Shown: positions 16,368-26,755, counted from the stretch's first letter. The stretch: 64,000 nt of DNA from Variovorax sp. PMC12 (GCF_003019815.1 NZ_CP027773.1:4614501-4678500); one strand, 5' to 3'. Numbers and translations are program-made. The notes: generated from the letters alone by a model not told the origin.

Positions 16368-17560
16368 GGCGTGGCCTGCCGCGCGGGCAGCTTGCGGGTC
16401 TCGCCGATGGCGAGCGTGAAGAAGGCGTCGTCGGCCACGCCCTGGGCCTTGCGGGCTGCGGCGAGGTCCTTGGGCGGCTGGTCGAGCGCTTCGTCGGTGA
16501 GCGAGAAGGTGCCCCAGTGCACGCCCAGGCTGCGCCTGGCGTGCAGTTCGCGGTGGATGCGCACGCTTTCGTCGGGGTTGACGTGCTGGTCCTTCATGAA
16601 CCAGCGGGGCTCGTAGGCGCCGACGGGCAGCAGCGCGAGGTCGAAGCCGCCGCCCTGCGCGTCGGCCTGGCGCGGCGCGAGACGGGCCTGGATGTCGGCG
16701 AAATCCTTCGAGTAGCCGGTGTCGCCGGAATAGAACACGTGCAGCTTCGGCGAAAGCAGCGCGAAGCCGCCCCAGAGCGTCTTCATGCGGTCGCCGAGGC
16801 CGCGGGCGCTCCAGTGCTGCGCGGGCGTCAGGAAAACCTGCACCGCGTCGCTGTCAGCGCCAGCGGCGATGCCCGCGCCGTTGCGCTGGACGAGTGCCTG
16901 CGCGGAAGGCGTGGCCGGCAGCGTGACGCTGTCCCACCAGTCGAGTTCGACCGCGTTCGTGACGCCGCGCTCCGCGAGCCACGGCTTGATGCCCAGCGGC
17001 ACGACGAACAGCGGCGGGCCGCCGGCCTGCGCATTCAGCGCCTTCACGCTGTCCTCGTCGAGGTGGTCGTAGTGGTTGTGGCTGATCAGCACGAGGTCGA
17101 TGCGCGGCAGGTCCTTCAGGGCCACGCCGGGCGGCTGGAAGCGCTTCGGTCCCACGAAAGAGACGGGCGAGGCGCGCTCGCCGAACACCGGATCGGTCAG
17201 CACGTTGAGGCTGCCGTTCGCGGTCGGCACCTGCACCAGCACGGTGGCGTGGCCGATGAAGGTGGCGGCGGGCCGGGCCTGTGCGCCGGTGTTCGACGCA
17301 ATGAAGGCGAGGTCTGGCGCGACCACCGGCGGTGGCGCTTCGGGCGCGGGCGGCAGGCCCTTGAACCACGATGGAATCTGCCAGCCCAGCAGCACGTCGG
17401 TGAAGAAATTCTTCGGCTTGAACTCGACGTAGTTGTCCTGGAAGCCGTCGGGCCGGTGGTGTCTGCGGCTGGCGTCGTAGTACGGGTTCGGCGGCGTCGA
17501 GCAGGCGGCCAGCAGGCCACCCGCGCAGAGCGCCGCCGCGACGTGCCGCAGGCGGGTCAA
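16364..17560 (-). CDS. MBL-fold metallohydrolase, lipoprotein (UlaG/NAPE-PLD type)
   Basis: 398-aa predicted lipoprotein. An N-terminal signal ends in the lipobox LLAAC (Cys20). The metallo-beta-lactamase core has 'FIGHATVLVQV', the metal motif 'ISHNHYDHLD' (HxHxDH), 'TPAQHWSARG' and 'FYSGDTGYSKD', as in NAPE-PLD and UlaG-like enzymes. The only start that gives the signal peptide is TTG at 17560, which overlaps the DUF493 stop (TTGA). It is coupled upstream to DUF493 and downstream to lipB. Substrate unknown; a phosphodiester lipid is possible from the family. Confidence 0.88.
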   Translation of the reverse strand: MTRLRHVAAALCAGGLLAACSTPPNPYYDASRRHHRPDGFQDNYVEFKPKNFFTDVLLGWQIPSWFKGLPPAPEAPPPVVAPDLAFIASNTGAQARPAATFIGHATVLVQVPTANGSLNVLTDPVFGERASPVSFVGPKRFQPPGVALKDLPRIDLVLISHNHYDHLDEDSVKALNAQAGGPPLFVVPLGIKPWLAERGVTNAVELDWWDSVTLPATPSAQALVQRNGAGIAAGADSDAVQVFLTPAQHWSARGLGDRMKTLWGGFALLSPKLHVFYSGDTGYSKDFADIQARLAPRQADAQGGGFDLALLPVGAYEPRWFMKDQHVNPDESVRIHRELHARRSLGVHWGTFSLTDEALDQPPKDLAAARKAQGVADDAFFTLAIGETRKLPARQATP

Positions 17561-17865
17561 AGCACGACCTTGACCTGCGGGTGCGACGACAGCGCGCGGT
17601 ACAGGTCGTCGAGCTGTTCGCGGCTGGTGGCCGTCACGGTGATGGTCACGCCGAGGTAGTTGCCGGCCTTGCTGTCGCGCAGCTCGACGGTGGTGGCGTC
17701 GAAGGTGGGGTCGAAGCGCTCGGCGATCTGCGTGACGGCGTGCACGAAGCCGTCGACCTTGGCGCCCATCACCTTGATCGGGAACTGCGAGGGGTACTCG
17801 ATCAGCGACTCCTTGCGCGGGTCGGGGATCGAGGTGGTTTCGGTGGTGGTCGTGTTGTCGGTCAT
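17557..17865 (-). CDS. DUF493 (YbeD) family protein
   Basis: 102-aa protein of the YbeD family, which in many proteobacteria sits directly before lipB. A short disordered Thr-rich N-terminus precedes 'LIEYPSQFPIKVMGAKVDGF', 'VELRDSKAGNYLGVTITVTA' and 'LYRALSSHPQVKVVL', which matches the ACT-like alpha/beta fold of the family. It overlaps the genes on both sides by four bases. Role in lipoate metabolism is inferred only from gene order. Confidence 0.93.
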   Translation of the reverse strand: MTDNTTTTETTSIPDPRKESLIEYPSQFPIKVMGAKVDGFVHAVTQIAERFDPTFDATTVELRDSKAGNYLGVTITVTATSREQLDDLYRALSSHPQVKVVL

Positions 17866-18755
17866 GCCGGGACTCCGTGCTTCTGTGCGTTGCGTAGCTT
17901 GGCCTCCTGGTAGGCCGCGTACAAGCTCTTGTAGATGGGGCCGGGGCGGCCGTTGCCAATAGCCTTGCCGTCGAGCGTGACCACGGGCAGCAGCTCCTTG
18001 CTGGCCGAGGAGATCAGCAGCTCGTCGGCGGCGAACACCTCGTCGCGCGAGATGCGGCGCAGCGTGAAAGGAATGCCATGCTCCTCGCACAGGCGCTCCA
18101 GCAGGCCGTAGCGGATGCCGGTCAGCACGAGGTTGTCCCTGGGCGGGCCAGCGAGCACGCCGTCCTTCACGATCCACACATTGCTCGACGAGGCTTCGCT
18201 GAGCCATTCGCCGCGGAACATGATGGTCTCGGCCGCGCCGGCTTCCACGCTGATCTGCCGCGCGAGCACGGCACCCAGCAGGCTGGTGCTCTTGATGTGG
18301 GCCTTCTGCCAGCGGAAGTCTTCCGCCGTCACGCAGGCCACGCCCTTGGCGCGAATGGCCTCGGAGATGGGCGGCAGCGGGTTCACCATCACGAACACGG
18401 TGGGGCGAATGCCGCGCACCATGGCGTGGTCGCGCGGCGCCACGCCGCGTGTCAGCTGAAAGTAAACGGACTGTGGCGCTTCGCCGCCGGGGGCGACCAG
18501 GCGCATCACGATCTCGCGCCACTGCGCGAGCGAGAGCGGGTTCTCGATCTGCAGCTCGGCGAGCGAGCGGTCGAGCCGGGCCATGTGCTCCTCGAAACAG
18601 AAAGGCTGGCCGAAGTAGACGGGGACGTATTCGTAGATGCCGTCGCCGAAAATGAAGCCGCGGTCCAGGACGCTGATCTTCGCGTCGCGCAGCGCGGTGT
18701 ACTCGCCATCGAGGTAACAAAGCGTGGCGGGCAGGGCGTCGGTGATAGGGTGCAT
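17862..18755 (-). CDS. D-amino-acid aminotransferase, class IV
   Basis: 297-aa PLP enzyme that interconverts D-amino acids and 2-oxo acids; close relatives include D-alanine aminotransferase. 'LDRGFIFGDGIYEYVPVY' near residues 30-47 and the PLP Lys in 'WQKAHIKSTSLLG' are diagnostic, and 'EASSSNVWIVKDG' and 'LTGIRYGLLERL' bind the cofactor phosphate. It is the first gene of the DUF493-MBL-lipB-lipA run, overlapping DUF493 by four bases. A branched-chain aminotransferase is the main alternative. Confidence 0.92.
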   Translation of the reverse strand: MHPITDALPATLCYLDGEYTALRDAKISVLDRGFIFGDGIYEYVPVYFGQPFCFEEHMARLDRSLAELQIENPLSLAQWREIVMRLVAPGGEAPQSVYFQLTRGVAPRDHAMVRGIRPTVFVMVNPLPPISEAIRAKGVACVTAEDFRWQKAHIKSTSLLGAVLARQISVEAGAAETIMFRGEWLSEASSSNVWIVKDGVLAGPPRDNLVLTGIRYGLLERLCEEHGIPFTLRRISRDEVFAADELLISSASKELLPVVTLDGKAIGNGRPGPIYKSLYAAYQEAKLRNAQKHGVPA

Positions 18756-18859
18756 GCAGGAATTATGGTTGCGTGCGCCGGGTCGGGCTCGCGTCTGGGA
18801 ATGCAGGAGCGATTTGCATGCGCGACACGTGGGGTGGCGGGATGGGTTGGGTTTTTACT

Positions 18860-18865
18860 TATAAT
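18860..18865 (+). promoter_or_regulatory. Consensus -10 box, candidate ATP synthase operon promoter
   Basis: TATAAT in an A/T-rich patch, 47 bases before the atpI start and in the intergenic region shared with the divergent aminotransferase gene. No good -35 hexamer is seen 16-18 bases upstream, so an activator or another start is possible. Confidence 0.45.
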
Positions 18866-18912
18866 CAATGGCTTTGTAGAAATTCTGGGTCGTCATCCGG
18901 GCTTCATTCAAA

Positions 18913-19398
18913 ATGAAAACAATCGCCCGACAAGACTCGGAGGTCGCTGAAGACCTCGACGCAGAATTCAAGCCGTTGACCGCCGAGGAGGCGCGTGAAC
19001 TGCGTGCAAAGAACCCTTCGATCTCCCCCTGGCGGGTGGTCGCGGGGCAGTTGGTTGTCGGTCTGCTGGTGGCTCTGGCCATCTGGGGGCTGACGGGGAG
19101 GCAAAATCTGGGTTGGTCCGCCGCTTACGGTGCGATCGCGGTGGTCATTCCATCGGCGGTGTTCGCACGGGGGCTGACCGGTCGGTTTTCTTCCCTGAAT
19201 CCGGGCACCGCGGTGTTCGGGTTCTTCCTGTGGGAAATGGTCAAGATGGCCTTGTCTGTGGCGATGCTGATCGCTGCGCCAAGGCTGATTACGGCGCTGA
19301 GCTGGCCAGCAATGCTGGTCGGCCTGGTGGTGACAATGAAGGCGGCCTGGTTGGCGGTGATGTTCTCGCCCCGGCGCCGGAAACAGAGAGACGAGTAA
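18913..19398 (+). CDS. atpI: ATP synthase subunit I (AtpI)
   Basis: 161-aa membrane protein thought to help assembly of the c-ring. A charged N-terminus of about 40 residues ('KPLTAEEARELRAKNPS') precedes four hydrophobic segments: 'VVAGQLVVGLLVALAIWGLT', 'AAYGAIAVVIPSAVFARGL', 'AVFGFFLWEMVKMALSVAML' and 'MLVGLVVTMKAAWLAVMF'. It leads the operon and is followed four bases later by atpB. Confidence 0.93.
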   Translation: MKTIARQDSEVAEDLDAEFKPLTAEEARELRAKNPSISPWRVVAGQLVVGLLVALAIWGLTGRQNLGWSAAYGAIAVVIPSAVFARGLTGRFSSLNPGTAVFGFFLWEMVKMALSVAMLIAAPRLITALSWPAMLVGLVVTMKAAWLAVMFSPRRRKQRDE

Positions 19399-19402
19399 CG
19401 GA

Positions 19403-20272
19403 ATGGCTGCTGAAAACGCTGCGGAACATAGTCAGACCGCGGGTGAATACATCGTTCACCACTTGACGCACCTGCAAAGCTCCAAGCCTGGAGGTGTGGC
19501 TGACTTTACGGTTTTCAATTTCGACTCGCTCTTCTTCTCGATCTCGCTCGGCATCCTGGGCTGCTGGCTGCTGTGGCTTGCCGCCCGCAAGGCCACTTCG
19601 GGCGTTCCCGGCCGTTTTCAAGCGGCGGTCGAGCTGCTGGTCGAAATGGTCGACCAGCAGGCCAAGGGCATCGTCCACAACGCCACGAGCCGCAAGTTCG
19701 TGGCCCCGCTGGCACTCACGATCTTCGTCTGGATCTTCCTGCTGAACGCGATGGACCTGTTCCCGGTCGATCTGTTCCCGGCCATCTGGGCCAAGATCTT
19801 CGGCCTCGCCGGCGAAGACCCGCACCACGCCTACCTGCGCGTCGTGCCCACGGCCGACCTCTCGGTGACGATGGGCATGTCGGTGGCCGTGCTGCTGATC
19901 TGCATCTACTACAACATCAAGATCAAGGGCGCTGGCGGCTGGGTGCACGAGCTGTTCACCGCCCCCTTCGGCAACCACTGGGCGCTGTACCCCTTCAACT
20001 TCGCCATGCAGATGATCGAGTTCGTCGCCAAGACGGTCTCGCACGGCATGCGGTTGTTCGGCAACATGTACGCCGGTGAACTGATCTTCCTGCTGATCGC
20101 CCTGATGGGCGGTGCCTGGTCCATGTCGGCCACCGGCATCGGCCTGGCCATCGGCCACATCATCGCGGGCACGGCCTGGGCCATCTTTCACATCCTGATC
20201 ATCACGTTGCAAGCCTTCGTGTTCATGATGCTGACGCTGGTCTACATCGGCCAGGCCCACGATCACCACTGA
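19403..20272 (+). CDS. atpB: F1Fo ATP synthase subunit a
   Basis: 289-aa membrane subunit forming the two proton half-channels against the c-ring. The essential Arg is in 'SHGMRLFGNMYAGELI', and the last helix 'FHILIITLQAFVFMMLTLVY' with a following Gln/His-rich end is typical. The short N-terminus before the first helix contains 'EYIVHHLTHLQ', common in betaproteobacteria. All helices expected for subunit a can be found. Confidence 0.98.
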   Translation: MAAENAAEHSQTAGEYIVHHLTHLQSSKPGGVADFTVFNFDSLFFSISLGILGCWLLWLAARKATSGVPGRFQAAVELLVEMVDQQAKGIVHNATSRKFVAPLALTIFVWIFLLNAMDLFPVDLFPAIWAKIFGLAGEDPHHAYLRVVPTADLSVTMGMSVAVLLICIYYNIKIKGAGGWVHELFTAPFGNHWALYPFNFAMQMIEFVAKTVSHGMRLFGNMYAGELIFLLIALMGGAWSMSATGIGLAIGHIIAGTAWAIFHILIITLQAFVFMMLTLVYIGQAHDHH

Positions 20273-20332
20273 TCATCAGTTTTCGTTTCTGTTTTTGTTT
20301 TTCTCTTCAACCAAAGTCCTCTAGGAGTCATC

Positions 20333-20596
20333 ATGGAAGTTATTAGCTTTGTTGCACTGGCCGCCGGCCTGATCATCGGTCTGGGCGCTGTTGGCGCATG
20401 TATCGGCATCGGCATCATGGGCAGCAAGTACCTCGAGTCGGCCGCACGTCAGCCCGAACTCATGGGTGAACTCCAAACCAAGATGTTCCTGCTGGCTGGT
20501 CTGATCGACGCCGCTTTCATTATCGGTACCGGTATCGCCCTGTGGTTCGCAACGGCCAACCCGTTCCTGTCGCAAATCGCCAACCTGCCGAAGTAA
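20333..20596 (+). CDS. atpE: F1Fo ATP synthase subunit c
   Basis: 87-aa two-helix proteolipid that forms the rotor ring. The Gly-rich first helix is 'GLIIGLGAVGACIGIGIMG', and the polar loop 'ARQPEL' (residues 38-43) contacts gamma and epsilon. The ion-binding carboxylate is Asp59 in 'LAGLIDAAFIIG', which with no Na+-type residues around it indicates proton use. TAGGAG precedes the start. Upstream lies a 60-base T-rich gap after atpB. Confidence 0.98.
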   Translation: MEVISFVALAAGLIIGLGAVGACIGIGIMGSKYLESAARQPELMGELQTKMFLLAGLIDAAFIIGTGIALWFATANPFLSQIANLPK

Positions 20597-20678
20597 GTCT
20601 TTCTCGTCGGACCTGCGTCGTCGTTCTCTAGAGCCCCTAGCGAATGGCTTCGATTCAATCCCATAGAGAGGGTGAAAA

Positions 20679-21149
20679 GTGAGCATTACCGGTACCCTGA
20701 TCGTTCAGATGATCGTGTTCCTGATCCTGGTCGGGTTCACGATGAAGTACGTGTGGCCGCCGATCGCGAAGGCGTTGGACGACCGCGCTGCGAAGATCGC
20801 CGAAGGCCTCGCTGCCGCCGACAAGGCCAAGTCCGAGCTGACCGCCGCCAACAAGCGCGTGGAAGCCGAACTGGGCCAGGCACGCAACGAGTCCGCACAG
20901 CGTCTTGCCGACGCCGAACGTCGCGCCCAGGCCATCGTTGAAGAGGCCAAGGCCCGCGCGACCGAGGAAGGCAACAAGATCGTTGCAGCCGCACGCGTCG
21001 AAGCCGACCAGCAGGCACTGAAGGCCCGTGAGGCCCTGCGCGAGCAGGTCGCCGCGCTGGCCGTCAAGGGCGCGGAGCAGATTCTGCGCAAGGAAGTGAA
21101 TGCAGGCGTTCACGCCGATTTGCTCGCCCGTCTGCAGACCGAACTCTGA
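20679..21149 (+). CDS. atpF: F1Fo ATP synthase subunit b
   Basis: 156-aa peripheral-stalk subunit. A single N-terminal membrane helix ('IVQMIVFLILVGFTMKYVWPP') is followed by a long charged, Ala-rich helix that dimerises and reaches to delta. The start is GTG at 20679 with GAGAGGG upstream. No second b' gene is present, so a b-homodimer is expected. An 82-base gap separates it from atpE. Confidence 0.97.
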   Translation: MSITGTLIVQMIVFLILVGFTMKYVWPPIAKALDDRAAKIAEGLAAADKAKSELTAANKRVEAELGQARNESAQRLADAERRAQAIVEEAKARATEEGNKIVAAARVEADQQALKAREALREQVAALAVKGAEQILRKEVNAGVHADLLARLQTEL

Positions 21150-21157
21150 TAGAAGCC

Positions 21158-21688
21158 ATGGCAGAACTCGCCACCATTGCACGCCCCTACGCCGAGGCGC
21201 TCTTCAAGGCGTCGTCGTCCGACCTCGCCGGCACCAGCGCCTGGCTCGAAAAGGTTGCCGCCATCGCGGCCAGCCCGGAGCTCAAGCAGTTCGCCGAGAA
21301 CCCCAAGGCCACGGCCGAACAGGTGATCGGCGTGGTCGCCGGTGCATTCGGTGCACCGCTCGCCGCTCCCGCCCAGAACTTCCTGGGTGCGCTCCTCGAG
21401 AACGGACGTTTTTCGGTGCTGCCGGAAATTGCGAAGCAGTTCCGGGCACTGGCCAACGCGAAGAGCGGTTCGTCCGACGCCGTTGTCTACAGCGCCTTCC
21501 CGATCGATGCCGCGGCCCTCGCCAACGTGTCGGCCGCGCTCGAAAAGCGTTTCGGTCGCAAGCTCCAGGTCACGGTCCAGCAAGAGCCGGAACTGATCGG
21601 TGGCATTCGTGTGGTGGTCGGCGACGAGGTGCTCGACACCTCCGTCAAAGCGCGCCTTGAACAAATGAAAGTTGCGCTGGCGGCCTGA
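21158..21688 (+). CDS. atpH: F1Fo ATP synthase subunit delta
   Basis: 176-aa peripheral-stalk subunit linking b to the top of the alpha3beta3 head. N-terminal helical domain 'IARPYAEALFKAS' and C-terminal family signature 'PELIGGIRVVVGDEVLDTSVKARLEQM', read in parts. It starts eight bases after atpF. Confidence 0.97.
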   Translation: MAELATIARPYAEALFKASSSDLAGTSAWLEKVAAIAASPELKQFAENPKATAEQVIGVVAGAFGAPLAAPAQNFLGALLENGRFSVLPEIAKQFRALANAKSGSSDAVVYSAFPIDAAALANVSAALEKRFGRKLQVTVQQEPELIGGIRVVVGDEVLDTSVKARLEQMKVALAA

Positions 21689-21726
21689 CGGTCTCCAGCG
21701 CCTTACAAAGAAAGAAGGAAAGAGTC

Positions 21727-23340
<1,614 letters not shown>

Positions 23341-23361
23341 TCGACGCAAGAAGGAGCTCTC

Positions 23362-24237
23362 ATGGCAGCTGGTAAGGAAATCCGCGGCAAGATCAAATCG
23401 GTGGAAAACACCAAGAAGATCACCAAGGCCATGGAAATGGTCTCGGTTTCCAAGATGCGCAAGGCGCAGGAACGCATGCGCGCCGCTCGCCCCTACAGCG
23501 AAAAGATCCGCAACATCGCGGCCAATCTCGGCAAGGCGAATCCGGAGTACACCCACGCGTTCATGAAGACGACCGAGGCCAAGGGCGTCGGTTTCATCAT
23601 CGTGACCAGCGACAAGGGCCTGTGCGGCGGCTTGAACACCAACCTGCTGCGTGCAGTGACGGCCAAGCTGCGCGAAGCGCAGTCGGCCGGCAACGTGGTG
23701 GAGTCGGTGGCCATCGGCAGCAAGGGCCTGGGTTTCCTGAACCGCATCGGCGCCCGCGTGGTGGCCCATGTGACGCAGCTGGGCGACACGCCGCATCTCG
23801 ACAAGCTCATCGGGCCGGTCAAGACGCTGCTCGACGCCTATGCGGAAGGCAAGCTGTCGGCCGTGTACCTGTGCTACACGAAGTTCATCAACACCATCAA
23901 GCAAGAGCCGATGGTGGAGCAGTTGCTGCCGCTCAAGGCCGAAACGCTGCAGACCGAGTCGGGACACCATTCGTGGGACTACATCTACGAACCCGACGCG
24001 CAAAGCGTGATCGACGAGCTGCTGGTGCGCTACGTGGAATCGCTGGTGTACCAGGCCGTGGCCGAGAACATGGCGTCCGAGCATTCGGCGCGCATGGTGG
24101 CCATGAAGGCTGCAACGGACAACGCGGGCAACGTGATCAGCGAACTGAAGCTGGTCTACAACAAGACCCGCCAGGCCGGCATCACCAAGGAACTGTCGGA
24201 GATCGTGTCCGGCGCTGCAGCCGCCGCGGGCGTTTGA
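23362..24237 (+). CDS. atpG: F1Fo ATP synthase subunit gamma
   Basis: 291-aa central-stalk rotor. N-terminal coiled-coil helix 'EIRGKIKSVENTKKITKAM' and C-terminal helix 'MKAATDNAGNVISELKLVYN' carry the family signatures; the central Rossmann-like domain includes 'SDKGLCGGLNTNLLR'. It is normally followed directly by atpD, but here 602 bases with an extra gene intervene. Confidence 0.98.
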   Translation: MAAGKEIRGKIKSVENTKKITKAMEMVSVSKMRKAQERMRAARPYSEKIRNIAANLGKANPEYTHAFMKTTEAKGVGFIIVTSDKGLCGGLNTNLLRAVTAKLREAQSAGNVVESVAIGSKGLGFLNRIGARVVAHVTQLGDTPHLDKLIGPVKTLLDAYAEGKLSAVYLCYTKFINTIKQEPMVEQLLPLKAETLQTESGHHSWDYIYEPDAQSVIDELLVRYVESLVYQAVAENMASEHSARMVAMKAATDNAGNVISELKLVYNKTRQAGITKELSEIVSGAAAAAGV

Positions 24238-24332
24238 TGGTTGGCGGGGCAATGGAACGGGCCACATTGCCTGCCGTGCGCGCTTCGCGTGCACAGTGAC
24301 TCAAGGCCTTCTTTCAAGGGGACTACGCGCAA

Positions 24333-24707
24333 ATGAAGAAAATTCTTGCTCTGGTGGCGGTTGCTGCCGCTCTGACCGCCTGCTCCAAAAAGGAAGAGGC
24401 GCCCGCGCCTGCACCGGCTCCGGCTGCTGCACCCGCGGCGCCCGCTCCCGCCGCCGCAACGCCTGCAGCCCCCGCAGCGGCATCGACGGCTTCGGCCGAC
24501 CTGCCGCAAGAGTGCAACGACTACCTCGCCAAGGTGCAGACCTGCGTTTCCGCGCAAAGCGGTGCAGCCGCCGACGCGATGAAGGCGAGTCTCGACCAGA
24601 CCAAGGCCACCTGGGCTTCCATGGGTGCCGACAAGGCTGCGCTGGGTCAGGCCTGCAAGGCCGCCTCGGACGCATTCGCGGCGCAAGCCACGGCAATGAA
24701 GTGCTGA
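24333..24707 (+). CDS. Small lipoprotein inserted between atpG and atpD
   Basis: 124-aa predicted lipoprotein: signal 'MKKILALVAVAAALTAC' with lipobox LTAC (Cys17), a Lys/Glu patch, an Ala/Pro-rich linker (about residues 22-55) and a compact C-terminal domain of about 65 residues with three Cys (in 'QECNDY', 'QTCVSA', 'QACKAA') and a terminal Cys. The four Cys could make two disulfides. The domain recalls DUF5339, from memory. AAGGGGAC precedes the start. It lies in the same direction inside the ATP synthase operon, which is not the standard order. No role in the synthase can be claimed. Confidence 0.88.
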   Translation: MKKILALVAVAAALTACSKKEEAPAPAPAPAAAPAAPAPAAATPAAPAAASTASADLPQECNDYLAKVQTCVSAQSGAAADAMKASLDQTKATWASMGADKAALGQACKAASDAFAAQATAMKC

Positions 24708-24839
24708 CCTGAACTGAACTGAACCAATCAAGGGTGCCGGCCCGTCCGGCATTCTTGCAAAAGCGGCCCGTTTCGGCACCAGGACGCTTCTGCAAGAACC
24801 TGTCGCAAATTTATTGAGATCCATCCAGAAGGAAACGCC

Positions 24840-26240
24840 ATGGCTGAAGGAAAAATTGTCCAATGTATCGGCGCCGTGGTCGACGTGGAGTTCCCGCGTG
24901 ACCAGATGCCCAAGGTGTACGACGCCTTGAAATTCGAAGGCAGCGCGCTGACTCTCGAAGTCCAGCAACAGCTCGGCGACGGCGTGGTGCGCACGATTGC
25001 ACTGGGCTCGTCCGATGGCCTGCGCCGCGGCCTGATCGTCACGAACACCGGCGCACCCATCACGGTGCCCGTCGGCAAGGCCACGCTCGGCCGCATCATG
25101 GACGTGCTGGGCGCGCCCATCGACGAACGCGGCCCGGTCGGCCAGGAGCTCACCGCTTCGATCCACCGCAAGGCTCCCGCGTACGACGAACTGTCGCCTT
25201 CGCAAGACCTGCTGGAAACCGGCATCAAGGTGATCGACCTGGTGTGCCCGTTCGCCAAGGGCGGCAAGGTGGGTCTGTTCGGTGGCGCCGGCGTGGGCAA
25301 GACCGTGAACATGATGGAACTCATCAACAACATCGCCAAGGCTCACTCGGGTCTGTCGGTGTTCGCCGGTGTGGGTGAACGTACCCGCGAAGGCAACGAC
25401 TTCTATCACGAGATGGCCGACTCCGGCGTCGTGAACCTCGAGAAGCTCGAGGACTCGAAGGTGGCCATGGTCTACGGCCAGATGAACGAACCCCCGGGCA
25501 ACCGTCTGCGCGTGGCGCTGACCGGCCTGACCATCGCCGAGTCGTTCCGCGACGAAGGCCGTGACGTTCTGTTCTTCGTGGACAACATCTATCGCTACAC
25601 GCTGGCCGGTACCGAAGTGTCGGCTCTGCTGGGCCGCATGCCTTCCGCCGTGGGCTACCAGCCGACGCTGGCCGAGGAAATGGGCCGCCTGCAGGAGCGG
25701 ATCACGTCGACCAAGGTCGGCTCGATCACCTCGATCCAGGCCGTTTACGTTCCCGCCGACGACTTGACCGACCCGTCGCCCGCCACCACCTTCGCCCACT
25801 TGGACTCGACCGTGGTGCTGTCGCGTGACATCGCTTCGCTCGGTATCTACCCCGCCGTGGACCCGCTGGACTCGACCTCGCGCCAGCTCGACCCGAACGT
25901 GGTCGGCGAAGAGCACTACAACGTGGCCCGCGCCGTGCAAGGCACGCTGCAGCGCTACAAGGAACTGCGCGACATCATCGCGATTCTGGGCATGGACGAA
26001 CTGGCTCCCGACGACAAGCTCGCCGTGGCTCGCGCCCGCAAGATCCAGCGTTTCCTGTCGCAGCCGTTCCACGTGGCCGAAGTGTTCACGGGCTCGCCTG
26101 GCAAGTACGTGCCGCTGGCCGAAACCATCCGTGGCTTCAAGATGATCGTGAACGGCGAAGCCGACCACCTGCCGGAACAAGCGTTCTACATGGTGGGCGG
26201 CATCGACGAAGCGTTCGAAAAGGCCAAGAAGGTCGCTTAA
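24840..26240 (+). CDS. atpD: F1Fo ATP synthase subunit beta
   Basis: 466-aa catalytic subunit. P-loop 'GGAGVGKTVNMMELI', catalytic Glu in 'GVGERTREGNDF', Walker B 'VLFFVDNIYRY' and the DELSEED-type lever region, here 'ILGMDELAPDD', are all present. AGAAGGAAAC lies just before the start. It is separated from atpG by the lipoprotein gene and a 132-base gap containing a possible hairpin around 24736-24780. Confidence 0.98.
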   Translation: MAEGKIVQCIGAVVDVEFPRDQMPKVYDALKFEGSALTLEVQQQLGDGVVRTIALGSSDGLRRGLIVTNTGAPITVPVGKATLGRIMDVLGAPIDERGPVGQELTASIHRKAPAYDELSPSQDLLETGIKVIDLVCPFAKGGKVGLFGGAGVGKTVNMMELINNIAKAHSGLSVFAGVGERTREGNDFYHEMADSGVVNLEKLEDSKVAMVYGQMNEPPGNRLRVALTGLTIAESFRDEGRDVLFFVDNIYRYTLAGTEVSALLGRMPSAVGYQPTLAEEMGRLQERITSTKVGSITSIQAVYVPADDLTDPSPATTFAHLDSTVVLSRDIASLGIYPAVDPLDSTSRQLDPNVVGEEHYNVARAVQGTLQRYKELRDIIAILGMDELAPDDKLAVARARKIQRFLSQPFHVAEVFTGSPGKYVPLAETIRGFKMIVNGEADHLPEQAFYMVGGIDEAFEKAKKVA

Positions 26241-26252
26241 GAAGGAATCACC

Positions 26253-26672
26253 ATGGCAGGCACCATTCATGTGGACGTGGTCAGCGCGGAAGAGTCGATC
26301 TTCTCGGGCGAAGCCAGGTTCGTCGCGCTGCCCGGTGAAGCCGGTGAGCTCGGCATCTACCCGCGCCACACCCCGCTGATCACGCGCATCCGCCCCGGCG
26401 CCGTGCGCATCGAAATGGCCGATGGCGGCGAAGAGTTCGTCTTCGTGGCCGGCGGCATTCTCGAAGTGCAGCCCAACGCCGTGACCGTGCTGTCCGACAC
26501 CGCGATCCGCGGCAAGGACCTCGACGACGAGAAGGCCAACCAGGCCAAGGCCGCGGCCGAGGAAGCACTGAAGAACGCGAAGAGCGACATCGACATCGCG
26601 ATGGCGCAATCGGAGCTGGCCGTGATGGCCGCCCAGATCGCGGCGCTGCGCAAGTACCGCCAGAAGAAGTAA
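26253..26672 (+). CDS. atpC: F1Fo ATP synthase subunit epsilon
   Basis: 139-aa rotor subunit and regulator of ATP hydrolysis. N-terminal beta-sandwich 'VDVVSAEESIFSGEARFVAL' with 'GELGIYPRHTPLITRIRPG', then the two C-terminal helices rich in Ala and Lys. It ends the operon 43 bases before a strong terminator. Confidence 0.97.
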   Translation: MAGTIHVDVVSAEESIFSGEARFVALPGEAGELGIYPRHTPLITRIRPGAVRIEMADGGEEFVFVAGGILEVQPNAVTVLSDTAIRGKDLDDEKANQAKAAAEEALKNAKSDIDIAMAQSELAVMAAQIAALRKYRQKK

Positions 26673-26715
26673 GTAAGCAAGCAATCAAGGAGCCCCTGGG
26701 CTCTCTTCCTGAAAA

Positions 26716-26738
26716 GCCGCCTCTGGGCGGCTTTTTTT
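26716..26738 (+). terminator. Rho-independent terminator of the ATP synthase operon
   Basis: Stem GCCGCC/GGCGGC with a TCTG loop followed directly by seven T residues. Upstream A residues extend the stem. It is the clearest intrinsic terminator in the window. Confidence 0.93.
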
Positions 26739-26755
26739 GCGTCCGGCGTTTCCCT

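Noticed and set aside
18855..19104. A small open frame antisense to atpI
   Set aside because: It overlaps the clear atpI gene, lacks a ribosome-binding site and has no recognisable features.
24736..24780. A transcription terminator between the lipoprotein gene and atpD
   Set aside because: Some inverted sequence is present (GTGCCGGCCC and GGCCCGTTTCGGCAC), but there is no T-run and atpD must be transcribed with the operon, so I do not call it.
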